Source: a virus. From it: DNA of 35,018 nt. Below are positions 24,896-31,647 of the stretch, in pieces (position 1 is the first letter of the stretch; each line of letters begins with the position of its first letter). Position numbers and translations under genes: made by a program. The DNA lies in the IMG/VR virus record IMGVR_UViG_3300032308_001403, positions 1-35,018 of that record; one strand, given 5' to 3'. The notes beneath the pieces are model-generated. The model did not search any database. It was not told where the DNA came from and worked only from the letters and a program-made list of their open reading frames with translations.

Positions 24896-25536
24896 TAGGT
24901 TGAAATACCATATTGAATTTGACCATTATAACCAACACTTAATTGATATATTTTATCTTTTTTATCTTTATATAAAAGTCCTACATGTGCCATTGATACT
25001 GGATTAACAGTATTACCATATAGTCCTCCACCAATATATAATTGTCTAGTTGGTACATATGGATTAGTTATAGTAATTGTTTTTGTAACTTCGGGTATAG
25101 ATAAATCTGCGATCATCTGACTACCCAAAAGGTTATTTTGAGAAATAGTATCTATTATTTTAACTTTACCGTAAGCGTGTTTAAATTCAGTAGTATAAAT
25201 ATTTTTAGAATAATATTTATCCCCTAATTCCACATATTTTTTATATAGACTTGAACAATTTTGCGATGTGTCAACTAAAGGTGTATTAGAGGTATCTTTT
25301 CTCCAAAAAGTGTCAATAATAACTATTGGGGGCTTAGGTTTAGCTTTTGCGTATATGGTTGTATCATGATAGACAGTGTCTATTTTTATTTCTATTTTAG
25401 GTTTACTGTCTACGATTGGTTTACCACCACATCTTTGTAATAGTACAACCGCCACTAATACGAATATTATTACGTATAAAAAATTGTTTTTTAAAAAATT
25501 CATTTTATTTATTTTTAGTTTTATTAAAAAATTCAT
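24874..25536 (-). CDS. Membrane-anchored protein, DUF6808/spanin-like (220 aa)
   Basis: One N-terminal membrane helix (NNFLYVIIFVLVAVVLLQ, about residues 17-34) is followed by RCGG, then a Pro/Lys/Asp-rich stalk with KIEIKIDTVYHDTT and KPKPPIVIIDT. The C-terminal part is beta-rich (YIGGGLYGNTVNPVSMAHVG, YQLSVGYNGQIQYGIS, then YWKLRLK). This plan resembles Bacteroidota phage proteins called DUF6808, sometimes suggested to act as spanins in lysis, but the link is uncertain. LQRC is a poor lipobox. The first 11 residues (MNFLIKLKINK) come from a 33-bp tandem duplication; the original start is probably the second MNFL at 25503. It ends 22 bases inside the longest terminase frame. Confidence 0.6.
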   Translation of the reverse strand: MNFLIKLKINKMNFLKNNFLYVIIFVLVAVVLLQRCGGKPIVDSKPKIEIKIDTVYHDTTIYAKAKPKPPIVIIDTFWRKDTSNTPLVDTSQNCSSLYKKYVELGDKYYSKNIYTTEFKHAYGKVKIIDTISQNNLLGSQMIADLSIPEVTKTITITNPYVPTRQLYIGGGLYGNTVNPVSMAHVGLLYKDKKDKIYQLSVGYNGQIQYGISTYWKLRLK

Positions 25537-25557
25537 TTTATTTATTTTTAGTTTTAT
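25491..25557 (-). repeat. 33-bp tandem duplication across a gene junction
   Basis: Positions 25491-25524 and 25524-25557 carry the same 34-base string with a 33-base period. The unit holds the end of the metalloprotease-like gene (KTKNK and stop) and the start of the next (MNFL). The second copy reads through as KLKINKMNFL because 33 is a multiple of three. Confidence 0.9.
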
Positions 25558-25951
25558 CTTCCCAGTCTCTAAACATCATGTTTCCGAGCAAATATGCTTC
25601 TTCTTCCATTTTTCTAAGATGTTTATCGTTTTGTGCGTATTTTGGATCGCTTCCTATATTCTCCAATTTACTAAATTTCCCTTCTAAATTTTGTTTGTGA
25701 TGGATCATCTCATGTGCAAACGATCTTAATATATCTTTCGGGTGTCTATTTTCAGTAAAAAGTGCTATACTACTATCTTGCGGATTATAATAAGCTGTTT
25801 TACCAAATATATCGCTGGCGTTATCACTGTCTTTTTTTATCTGTAAACTAGGGAAGGGTCTAACTTTTAAACCGTTTTCATCCATATATTTACATATTTC
25901 TAATATATGAGGTAAAATATTATGTCCCGATACTTCAATATTTTTTTTCAT
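25538..25951 (-). CDS. HExxH zinc metalloprotease-like protein (137 aa)
   Basis: Contains FAHEMIHHKQNLEG with the zinc motif HEMIH (H80-H84, E81 as base) and a later EEEAY (116-120) that could provide the third ligand, as in gluzincins. Before the motif are GKTAYYNPQDSSIALFTENR and PKDILRSF, a layout seen in small phage proteins of the SprT/M48 neighbourhood. No signal peptide or membrane segment, so it would act in the cytoplasm or be a virion component. Substrate unknown. It starts five bases after the previous gene and ends one base before the membrane-protein gene. The motif is clear; the active-protease claim is inference. Confidence 0.7.
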   Translation of the reverse strand: MKKNIEVSGHNILPHILEICKYMDENGLKVRPFPSLQIKKDSDNASDIFGKTAYYNPQDSSIALFTENRHPKDILRSFAHEMIHHKQNLEGKFSKLENIGSDPKYAQNDKHLRKMEEEAYLLGNMMFRDWEDKTKNK

Positions 25952-25956
25952 ATTTG

Positions 25957-26487
25957 TTATTTTTTAGGTTCTTCTTCGGGAGGCGCTTGGTCTTCAGGAG
26001 CCTCATCTGGGGCTGGTTCTTCCTCATCTCCCTGTTGTGATGGTATATTTTCATTACCGACCCCCAAAGGTCTAGTTTTCATCAATCGTTGTATATACTC
26101 TAGACATTGTTCATATTCAGACATATTAGAAATTGAGTATGATTTACCAGAAACTAATACAGTAAACGCCTGGTAAGGCTTATAGTCATCGGGGTTATTG
26201 TTTTGGTCAGGTGACGGGGTATATTTTATATCAAAATAATTGCCATTTTTTATTGCTATTCTGAACGTAGTAGGTTTATAAGATATACATTTTATATCAG
26301 ATACAATATTTCTTATTTGTTCTTTAGTTTTTTCATTTACAGTTTCACTAGTACACAAAAGTCTAGCTAAAACATTTGTAACTTTTTTAGATTTTTTTAA
26401 AATCTTTTCCATATCGGATTCTGTTTCGATAGGCTTTTCTTCTTCGTACAATTTGTATCTAAATATTTCGTAGTAGTTTAATTTCAT
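25957..26487 (-). CDS. Unknown protein with CTS-like leader and acidic Pro-rich tail (176 aa)
   Basis: Unrecognised. The leader MKLNYYEIFRYKLYEEE ends in an LYE (L-x-E) site and resembles the leaders of several neighbours. The middle (about 30-145) is compact, with helical KVTNVLARLLCTSE and beta-prone TTFRIAIKNGNYFDIKYT and AFTVLVSGKSYSIS. The C-terminus from about residue 150 is disordered and acidic with Pro/Glu repeats (EEEPAPDEAPEDQAPP). Tightly packed between the membrane-GAF-like and metalloprotease-like genes (gaps of 3 and 5 bases). May be packaged in the head if the leader is functional; otherwise no function can be given. Confidence 0.6.
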   Translation of the reverse strand: MKLNYYEIFRYKLYEEEKPIETESDMEKILKKSKKVTNVLARLLCTSETVNEKTKEQIRNIVSDIKCISYKPTTFRIAIKNGNYFDIKYTPSPDQNNNPDDYKPYQAFTVLVSGKSYSISNMSEYEQCLEYIQRLMKTRPLGVGNENIPSQQGDEEEPAPDEAPEDQAPPEEEPKK

Positions 26488-26490
26488 ATA

Positions 26491-27087
26491 TTATAATTGG
26501 GATACTAATACCTCTATTCTATTTACTTGTGCTGATAACCAGGCTAATTCTTCGGGATTAAAATTTCTATCTTTATCTTTAAATCCAACAACTAGTATTC
26601 CGCTCCATTTATAACCTTTTTTTATGTTCCTAACTTTGCATAATATACATGTGTTTATATCATACGATTTATATAGGAGACTTAATCTGTCTTGGTAATG
26701 TGATTCATATACAACTAATATACCGTCGTCAGATTCACGAAGCATTTTGATATGTCTTTTAAAAGTTATAGTTGGGATAGATTGTAATTGAGTTATGTTT
26801 GACTCAAAATTATCATGATTTTCTTCTACCATCATAGATAATTTTTTCATATGATAATTGTCAAAAGTTATTTCGCCATTATGAAAGGCATAATAATTTA
26901 TTCTAGAAGGATTAAAGTTGTCTTTTATTTCAGATATTATCGGTTTTAATAGATCATCATAATCTAAATCTGTTAAATCTGGCTTTTTTTTACTATTAAT
27001 TTTTTTTTCTAAGTAAAATCCTGTTAAAGTGGCAGCTGCTGTTATTAAACTTCCTGCTATACTAGCTAAAATTTGACTAATATCCAT
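26491..27087 (-). CDS. Membrane-anchored protein with GAF-like domain (198 aa)
   Basis: An N-terminal membrane helix (ILASIAGSLITAAATLTGFY, about residues 6-25) is followed by a short Lys/Asp linker (KKINSKKKPDLTDLDYDDL) and a C-terminal domain of about 140 residues. That domain shows RINYYAFHNGEITFDNYH, KLSMMVEENHDNF, DGILVVYESHYQDR and WSGILVVGFKDKDRNF, with a closing helix, a pattern reminiscent of GAF sensor domains. Similar membrane-plus-FHNG proteins occur in cyanophages, without known function. It would sit in the inner membrane with the domain in the cytoplasm. The ATG is 23 bases after an ATATTTATA motif, so it heads the transcript that runs into the terminase. Confidence 0.6.
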   Translation of the reverse strand: MDISQILASIAGSLITAAATLTGFYLEKKINSKKKPDLTDLDYDDLLKPIISEIKDNFNPSRINYYAFHNGEITFDNYHMKKLSMMVEENHDNFESNITQLQSIPTITFKRHIKMLRESDDGILVVYESHYQDRLSLLYKSYDINTCILCKVRNIKKGYKWSGILVVGFKDKDRNFNPEELAWLSAQVNRIEVLVSQL

Positions 27088-27110
27088 ATATATTAATTAA
27101 TGCGTTTAAT

Positions 27111-27119
27111 TATAAATAT
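27111..27119 (-). promoter_or_regulatory. ATATTTATA motif upstream of the membrane-GAF-like gene
   Basis: Minus-strand AAATATTTATAATTAAAC, 23 bases before the ATG at 27087, within the 39-base gap after the previous gene. Confidence 0.5.
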
Positions 27120-27126
27120 TTTAAAT

Positions 27127-27390
27127 TTATACTATTTTCTTGATTTTTATTTTTAAATCCGTTTTTCCTTTAATTACTCTGTGCCAAACACCCTTTTTTA
27201 TGTATATAGTATTTTTTATATTTATTGGTGTTTTATTTTCTTCTTGATACATCCAATCGTTTTCTTCTAAAGCTTCTACAATCCTATCTTCTCTGTCTCT
27301 ATGCCATACGAGATCATGTGGCTCAGAATCTTTAGAAAAAAATCTTTCATAAAAACCGTTTTCTATTTTTTCATTATACGGCTTCTTCAT
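27127..27390 (-). CDS. Small cupin-like conserved phage protein (about 87 aa)
   Basis: The segment HDLVWHRDREDRIVEALEEN followed by TPINIKNTIYIKKGVWHRVI and KTDLKIKI resembles a small beta-barrel (cupin-like) protein family found in cyanophages and other T4-like phages. Its two His-containing stretches (VWHRD and VWHRV) could bind a metal. Function unknown. The frame is open up to 27468, but the ATG at 27390 (MKKPYNEKIENG) gives only a 17-base overlap with the upstream gene and fits the conserved region; a start at 27468 would overlap it by 95 bases. It is the last gene before a new ATATTTATA motif. Confidence 0.6.
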   Translation of the reverse strand: MKKPYNEKIENGFYERFFSKDSEPHDLVWHRDREDRIVEALEENDWMYQEENKTPINIKNTIYIKKGVWHRVIKGKTDLKIKIKKIV

Positions 27391-28264
27391 TTTTTTTGTA
27401 TATGATGATTTGAGAACCATCTCCTTCTCTAGAAGGGATAGGATTTTTTTCAATCTCTTTAAATTCATATTTACTAGGTAGATTTTTATCTAGTAAAACT
27501 TTTACTAATTTCTTTCTTCCTTCTGATAATGGGTTTATTAAAATTCTATCCCAATCTTTATTTTGTTCTAAAAAATCTAGAGTTATTTTCATAACTGTAG
27601 CGTTAACTTTTAAAGCTTGATTTTCATTAGTTAACGCTGTAAAATAATCTTTATTTGTAGTAATATATATTCTCTCATAATAATTAAGTTCGTCTTTTAA
27701 AGTATGTTTGAATATAACAGAATAGTTTGTACCAGCGGATATTGTAAAATCGTATTTCCAATTTTTTCCACCCATAAATTTGTAGTCATATGCATTACTT
27801 AAATCGAGTGTTAACTCGTTTAAACCGCTATATTTTCTATATATTAAAATCGATCCGTCCTCTTCGACTTCATCATAAAAATATTTACTAGGTAAATTTT
27901 TATCTAGTAAAACTTTTACTAATTTTTTTCTTCCTTCTGATAATGGGGCTATCAAAATCATATACCAATCTTTATTTTTTGATAAAAAATCTAGAGTTAT
28001 TTTCATGACTGTAGCATTAACTTTCAAAGCTTGATTTTCATTAGTTAATGTCAGACCAGCGGGATCAGTATTTTTATTTGTGGTATGATATATCCTTTCA
28101 TAAGAATTAGAATCACCATCTGATAAGGGCACGAATTCGACAGAATATTTTGTACCAGTGGATATTTCAAAATTATATTCCCAATTTGTGCCACCCACAA
28201 ATTTATAATCGTAAGCATTACTTAGATCTAAAGTTATTTCAAGTAATATTTGTCTTAAATTCAT
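27374..28264 (-). CDS. Two-module tandem-duplicated protein with CTS-like leader (296 aa)
   Basis: After a ten-residue leader (MNLRQILLEI), the protein is two copies of one module: residues 10-146 and 151-291. Each copy opens [IL]TLDLSNAYDYKF and contains NENQALKVNATVMKITLDF and PLSEGRKKLVKVLLDKNLPS, nearly identical between copies. Both copies are preceded by an (L/I)xE site (LLE at 7-9, LNE at 148-150), the T4 gp21 cleavage consensus. No family recognised and no catalytic motif found. The DNA copies are also very similar, so the duplication is recent. It begins two bases after the DUF5872-like gene and overlaps the cupin-like gene by 17 bases. Confidence 0.7.
   Translation of the reverse strand: MNLRQILLEITLDLSNAYDYKFVGGTNWEYNFEISTGTKYSVEFVPLSDGDSNSYERIYHTTNKNTDPAGLTLTNENQALKVNATVMKITLDFLSKNKDWYMILIAPLSEGRKKLVKVLLDKNLPSKYFYDEVEEDGSILIYRKYSGLNELTLDLSNAYDYKFMGGKNWKYDFTISAGTNYSVIFKHTLKDELNYYERIYITTNKDYFTALTNENQALKVNATVMKITLDFLEQNKDWDRILINPLSEGRKKLVKVLLDKNLPSKYEFKEIEKNPIPSREGDGSQIIIYKKNEEAV
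27392..28237 (-). repeat. Tandem in-frame duplication (two modules of about 140 codons)
   Basis: Module 1 lies at about 27827-28237 and module 2 at about 27392-27814. The central parts match almost base for base, for example around 27480-27530 and 27890-27945 (TCTAGTAAAACTTTTACTAA in both, plus strand). The frame is preserved across the junction. Confidence 0.85.
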
Positions 28265-28266
28265 TA

Positions 28267-28908
28267 TTATTTGATATTTACAAATCTAACAGTACCATAA
28301 ATATTATCTAATACCGCTTTCATACTTGAATTGGGGTTTAGTTTTTTTATGAATTTATTAATACTATTAACAAAATTTGTAGTCATTTTTGCCCCAGTAT
28401 TCTTTTTATAAGAATTAGAAAAACCTTTATCGAATGGTACTAAACCAAATTTACCATTGGGTTTAGTTATAAAAAACAATATTTGATTATCTGTTATTTC
28501 AGTTATTAAAGATGGCTCATTATAATCTTCGTTTGTTTTGCCCCATTTCTTCCCTTTACCGGGGTCTCCGCATCTTGAAGGGGTTGGTCTACATGAAGGA
28601 TATTTAGCCCGATTTTCGCCTTTCTGACGTCCACAGGACTTACATTTTTTTCTACCTGTTTTAGGGTCTTCCTTACAAGTATTACAATCTACCCAACCCT
28701 TAGATTTACCGCCAGCACCTTTTCTAGAGAACCATTTATGTAATGATTCGTCTTCCTTTAAGCCCTTCCAAATCTTACCTTTTCGACATTGTACTATAGC
28801 TCCAGAACGATATGCAGAAGGCTTATCGTATTTGCGTCTAGCAATACGAAGACATCTGTCGTCTTGTTGTTCATCTAGTAATTCTAAAAGTATATCTTTT
28901 AATTTCAT
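28267..28908 (-). CDS. DUF5872-like zinc-binding protein with CTS-like leader (213 aa)
   Basis: Residues about 50-115 match a domain known as DUF5872: SLHKWFSRKGAGGKSKGWVD, CNTCKEDPKTGRKKCKSCGR, then GENRAKYPSCRPTPSRCGD. The spaced Cys residues (CNTC, CKSC, SC, RC) suggest zinc binding. This domain occurs in phages and large eukaryotic viruses, with no known function. A leader (MKLKDILLELLDEQQ) with LLE precedes it, resembling several neighbouring genes. The C-terminal part (ITDNQILFFITKPNGKFGLV onward) is beta-then-helical and unrecognised. It is the middle of a packed run whose gaps are a few bases, so all are likely on one transcript. Confidence 0.7.
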   Translation of the reverse strand: MKLKDILLELLDEQQDDRCLRIARRKYDKPSAYRSGAIVQCRKGKIWKGLKEDESLHKWFSRKGAGGKSKGWVDCNTCKEDPKTGRKKCKSCGRQKGENRAKYPSCRPTPSRCGDPGKGKKWGKTNEDYNEPSLITEITDNQILFFITKPNGKFGLVPFDKGFSNSYKKNTGAKMTTNFVNSINKFIKKLNPNSSMKAVLDNIYGTVRFVNIK

Positions 28909-28919
28909 TGTTTATATTG

Positions 28920-29513
28920 TTACCAATATCCTGTAAAATTAGATTTTAATCCAAGCATAGCGGCATACCGAGGAAGTCGGCACGACCAGTAGTTGGCCAT
29001 GGTTTTATCTTTTGCTTGCGCACATTTGTGTCTAGCGGCAAATGATTTCCGGGCTTTAGGATCGTTAATTTTTGCTTTCAAACCAGTTGTATCTCCAAAT
29101 GATACTTTTTTAATACCTCCACCCGGTTTCTTAACGAATACGTAGAATTTCTTACTTCCACCGCGTTTAGGCTTATTTAATTGTACCTTTTTACCTTGAT
29201 GTTTTGCTTCTGTCAATTGTTCAACTGACATTGGAAAATCTAAAGGCACTTTAATTCCATTATAATATCCAAAATTACCTAAATCTGTATACTCAAGCAT
29301 GGAAGATTCTTCTTCATTTAACGATATATAACCTTTTTCATATAAAGCTCTCGCCTCAGTAAAAAGATTAAAATATTCCATTGAAGAAGGTCTATATATG
29401 TTTTCCGTTAGAGGTATATCATTTTCATAATGATACATTAATCCTTCTGAAATCACATCTTTATAGCAATCACATTCTTGAGTAATTTCTTTTAATATTT
29501 TTTTGAATTCCAT
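28920..29513 (-). CDS. Conserved phage protein with CTS-like leader (197 aa)
   Basis: The C-terminal half, from about residue 115, holds QLNKPKRGGSKKFYVFVKK-type text, then KKVSFGDTTGLKAKINDPKA, RKSFAARHKCAQAKDKTMAN and YWSCRLPRY. The same block occurs in proteins of T4-like cyanophages and marine phages of unknown function. Conserved Cys (HKCAQ, WSCR) and many Lys/Arg suggest a small metal- or nucleic-acid-binding unit. The N-terminus MEFKKILKEITQECDCY has the leader pattern with LKE. The middle is acidic and Leu/Tyr-rich. No membrane segment. Placed inside the packed unknown-gene run; if the leader is functional, the protein would be carried in the head. Confidence 0.65.
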   Translation of the reverse strand: MEFKKILKEITQECDCYKDVISEGLMYHYENDIPLTENIYRPSSMEYFNLFTEARALYEKGYISLNEEESSMLEYTDLGNFGYYNGIKVPLDFPMSVEQLTEAKHQGKKVQLNKPKRGGSKKFYVFVKKPGGGIKKVSFGDTTGLKAKINDPKARKSFAARHKCAQAKDKTMANYWSCRLPRYAAMLGLKSNFTGYW

Positions 29514-29534
29514 TAAAATTGAATTTTAATATTA

Positions 29535-30395
29535 TTATTTTTTACCATCCATGAAATGACCAACTTGATCCATCAGTTCTGATGCTTTAGCAATATGGTC
29601 TTGTACCCAAGCGTCTAATTGAGATTCGTCTTTTAGATCTTTAGATATTTTATCAGCATACCCGGCAATTTTTTTCAATTGCACCTTTGCCATTTGTCCT
29701 TCGGGGTCTTTTTGTTCATCCATTCCTTTTACATCAGTATCTTTGGGTAAATCTTCTTTTTGAATAAGCTTTATTGCAGTTGACAATTTTCTAATAATAT
29801 CTTGATACACATCATCATTAAGTTTTTTCATGATACTTTTGGGGTCTTCAATATTATATTTATCTTTTGTTATGTGTACTCCGAAAGTGTGGTTAGATGC
29901 CCCCCGATCAGTTACCTTTAAGAAAACGTTATCTACGCCTTTAGAAATTTCTGTTTCAAAATCAGTATCTTTAAATATGTTCTCTATTTTAGTTTTAACA
30001 GCAGGTGATACTTGTGTGGAAAAAGTAGCTGATTGTTTTACTCTTTTTTTTGCTGATAAAGTGTCACCCCGAAGATAATCATCGGCTGCACGATCAAGTG
30101 CTTTATCAGTAGCTCTGGTTCTCAATTCAGGAGAAAGTTCTTGAAGATTAGAAGCTTCTTTTATTCTTTTGATATTTTTCCACATAGCTGCAGCTGCTAT
30201 TTTTTTTCCTTTTTCTCCGCCACCGGCAGATTTAGCCACTTTTTCAAAACCTTTACCTTTTTTACCTATATCCTTACCGGCTTTCGCTTTTTTTGATACA
30301 GCGGATTTTTGTTTTTTTGTTAAACCAGAAGAAGGTTTTTTAACTTTTTTTGCCTCTTCGATAATACTGTCTTTAAAGATGTGTGAAAGTTTCAT
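29535..30395 (-). CDS. Basic protein with CTS-like leader and conserved C-terminal helical domain (286 aa)
   Basis: The leader MKLSHIFKDSIIEEAKK (with IIE and IEE) is followed by a very Lys/Ala/Gly-rich part: LTKKQKSAVSKKAKAGKDIG, KKGKGFEKVAKSAGGGEKGK, KIAAAAMWKN. Similar basic stretches ending in AAMWKN occur in cyanophage proteins. The middle has beta-like TDRGASNHTFGVHITKDKY. The end (KIAGYADKISKDLKDESQLD then AWVQDHIAKASELMDQVGHF) matches a conserved phage helical domain with AWVQDxIAKA. DNA binding inside the head is plausible from charge. No catalytic motif seen. Function unknown. Confidence 0.65.
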   Translation of the reverse strand: MKLSHIFKDSIIEEAKKVKKPSSGLTKKQKSAVSKKAKAGKDIGKKGKGFEKVAKSAGGGEKGKKIAAAAMWKNIKRIKEASNLQELSPELRTRATDKALDRAADDYLRGDTLSAKKRVKQSATFSTQVSPAVKTKIENIFKDTDFETEISKGVDNVFLKVTDRGASNHTFGVHITKDKYNIEDPKSIMKKLNDDVYQDIIRKLSTAIKLIQKEDLPKDTDVKGMDEQKDPEGQMAKVQLKKIAGYADKISKDLKDESQLDAWVQDHIAKASELMDQVGHFMDGKK

Positions 30396-30398
30396 TTT

Positions 30399-30989
30399 TT
30401 ATTTATTTATTGGGTTATTATTTACTCTTTCGGCTAACTCATCTAACTCTTTTTTCCAGATTTCAGCTATTTTCTTTTTATTCATCCCACCTTCAAAATC
30501 TTCAATATCGCCTTGCTCAGTTACAAATTGTTCAGTTTTCGACTCCATAAATTCTTCTATGAATTGTTTGGCTTCTTCAATATGAGTTAGAATATTATTG
30601 TTTATTATATTATCAGCGTAGTCAATATATTTTCCTTCTAATTTTAATTTAGATTCATGTGATATAATACAACCATAACATTTTTTATAAAGAGGATACA
30701 TTTTTTTATCCATCTTATCTTTCATTGTTTTCTTACATTCGGGGCATAGTAGAGGCATTCGCATCAGCATTTTAACTTCGTCTAACTTAGTATAAGTTTG
30801 CTTTATACCATCTTTTATAGTCCACATTTTACTATTTTCTTCCCATATATCTCCTTCTACATGTTCAACATAAGATTTACTGTAACCAACTTGAGTAGAG
30901 ACAGAGTCTCCATATTTTTTAGTGATTATATTTCTTAATCTTCTTAAATCTTTTTCTTTAAAATCCTTTTTTAGTAACGTGTCAGACAT
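30399..30989 (-). CDS. Conserved phage protein with Cys4 zinc-ribbon-like motif (196 aa)
   Basis: Pattern: DLRRLRNIITKKYGDS, VGYSKSYVEHVEGDIWEENS, KMWTIKDGIKQTY, then LLCPECKKTM (two Cys) and YKKCYGCIISHE (two Cys), the four making a probable zinc site (around residues 82-107). Then KLKLEGKYIDYADNI. Proteins of this pattern occur in cyanophages near structural genes; function is unknown. The C-terminal part is acidic and helical (IEEAKQFIEEFMESKTEQF). It begins 12 bases after the nucleotidyltransferase gene and ends three bases before the next. Unlike its downstream neighbours it has no CTS-like leader, so it likely works outside the head. Confidence 0.65.
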   Translation of the reverse strand: MSDTLLKKDFKEKDLRRLRNIITKKYGDSVSTQVGYSKSYVEHVEGDIWEENSKMWTIKDGIKQTYTKLDEVKMLMRMPLLCPECKKTMKDKMDKKMYPLYKKCYGCIISHESKLKLEGKYIDYADNIINNNILTHIEEAKQFIEEFMESKTEQFVTEQGDIEDFEGGMNKKKIAEIWKKELDELAERVNNNPINK

Positions 30990-31001
30990 AGATATTATAT
31001 T

Positions 31002-31613
31002 TTATTTTAATTTTAAAACTGTTTTCCAAAAACCATCGCTAAACATATTGGCATATCTTTCGGTAAGTTCATCGTAAGACTCATTATCTTCTTTTTTAGC
31101 AGACTGATCCATTATTTCCCAAGATCTTTTCTGTTGGTCTTTGCTGCAAGTGAGAGGCAACATCGTATTAAAAATGTTTTTGTCGCCATTTAAAAAGGCG
31201 TCCATCATTTTTTTAGATTTTTGACGATATTGAGAGGGTATTATTTCTATTTCGTAGTTCTGAAAGGGTTCAAAATACTCAGAAAGTTTTTTATTTTTAG
31301 CTGCTTTTTCGTCTAACGCTAAGTGGCAAACCATGTCAGGTTGCTCACTCAGCAAATTATAGACTTCGACCATAGAATTGGCATTTTTTGCCTTATGGTA
31401 ACGTAAACCGAAAGTGGGTTCTGTTTTAAAGAATATATCCCACAAATCAGCTTTTTGTTGTTGTGAAATTTCACCGGGTGTATTTTTACCCAAAACTATA
31501 CATACTTCAGTTATATTCTCTTTATTAGATAACCATTTCGCCACATCTAGATGATATCTAGTAGGCGGATTAAAATCCCCTATATAAAAACAGACTCCAT
31601 TTCTACTCAGCAT
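31002..31613 (-). CDS. Nucleotidyltransferase-like (NMNAT/cytidylyltransferase fold) protein (203 aa)
   Basis: The N-terminus GVCFYIGDFNPPTRYHLDVA (6-25) has the nucleotidyltransferase signature: a first beta-strand, then NPPTxxH in place of the (H/T)xGH motif, with T18 and H21 as the nucleotide-binding pair. The part PQYRQKSK-like SQYRQKSKKMMDAFLNGDKN then FNTMLP matches the family C-terminal S/TGTxxR plus 'gdxxxFxxxLP' tail. The family joins nucleotides to small phosphates (for example NMN adenylyltransferase in NAD synthesis or cytidylyltransferases); the substrate cannot be read here. It is first in its transcript, 21 bases after an ATATTTATA motif. Phage versions could serve NAD metabolism or modify cell components. 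Confidence 0.75.
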   Translation of the reverse strand: MLSRNGVCFYIGDFNPPTRYHLDVAKWLSNKENITEVCIVLGKNTPGEISQQQKADLWDIFFKTEPTFGLRYHKAKNANSMVEVYNLLSEQPDMVCHLALDEKAAKNKKLSEYFEPFQNYEIEIIPSQYRQKSKKMMDAFLNGDKNIFNTMLPLTCSKDQQKRSWEIMDQSAKKEDNESYDELTERYANMFSDGFWKTVLKLK

Positions 31614-31634
31614 GATAATATATATATTTACTTA

Positions 31635-31643
31635 TATAAATAT
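31635..31643 (-). promoter_or_regulatory. ATATTTATA motif upstream of the nucleotidyltransferase gene
   Basis: Minus-strand AGATATTTATATAAGTAA, 21 bases before the ATG at 31613, just after the previous gene ends (31648). Confidence 0.5.
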
Positions 31644-31647
31644 CTGC

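Noticed and set aside
25520-25536. RCGG near the membrane helix as a lipoprotein signal
   Set aside because: The residues before Cys (LQR) do not fit a lipobox; a plain membrane anchor is likelier.
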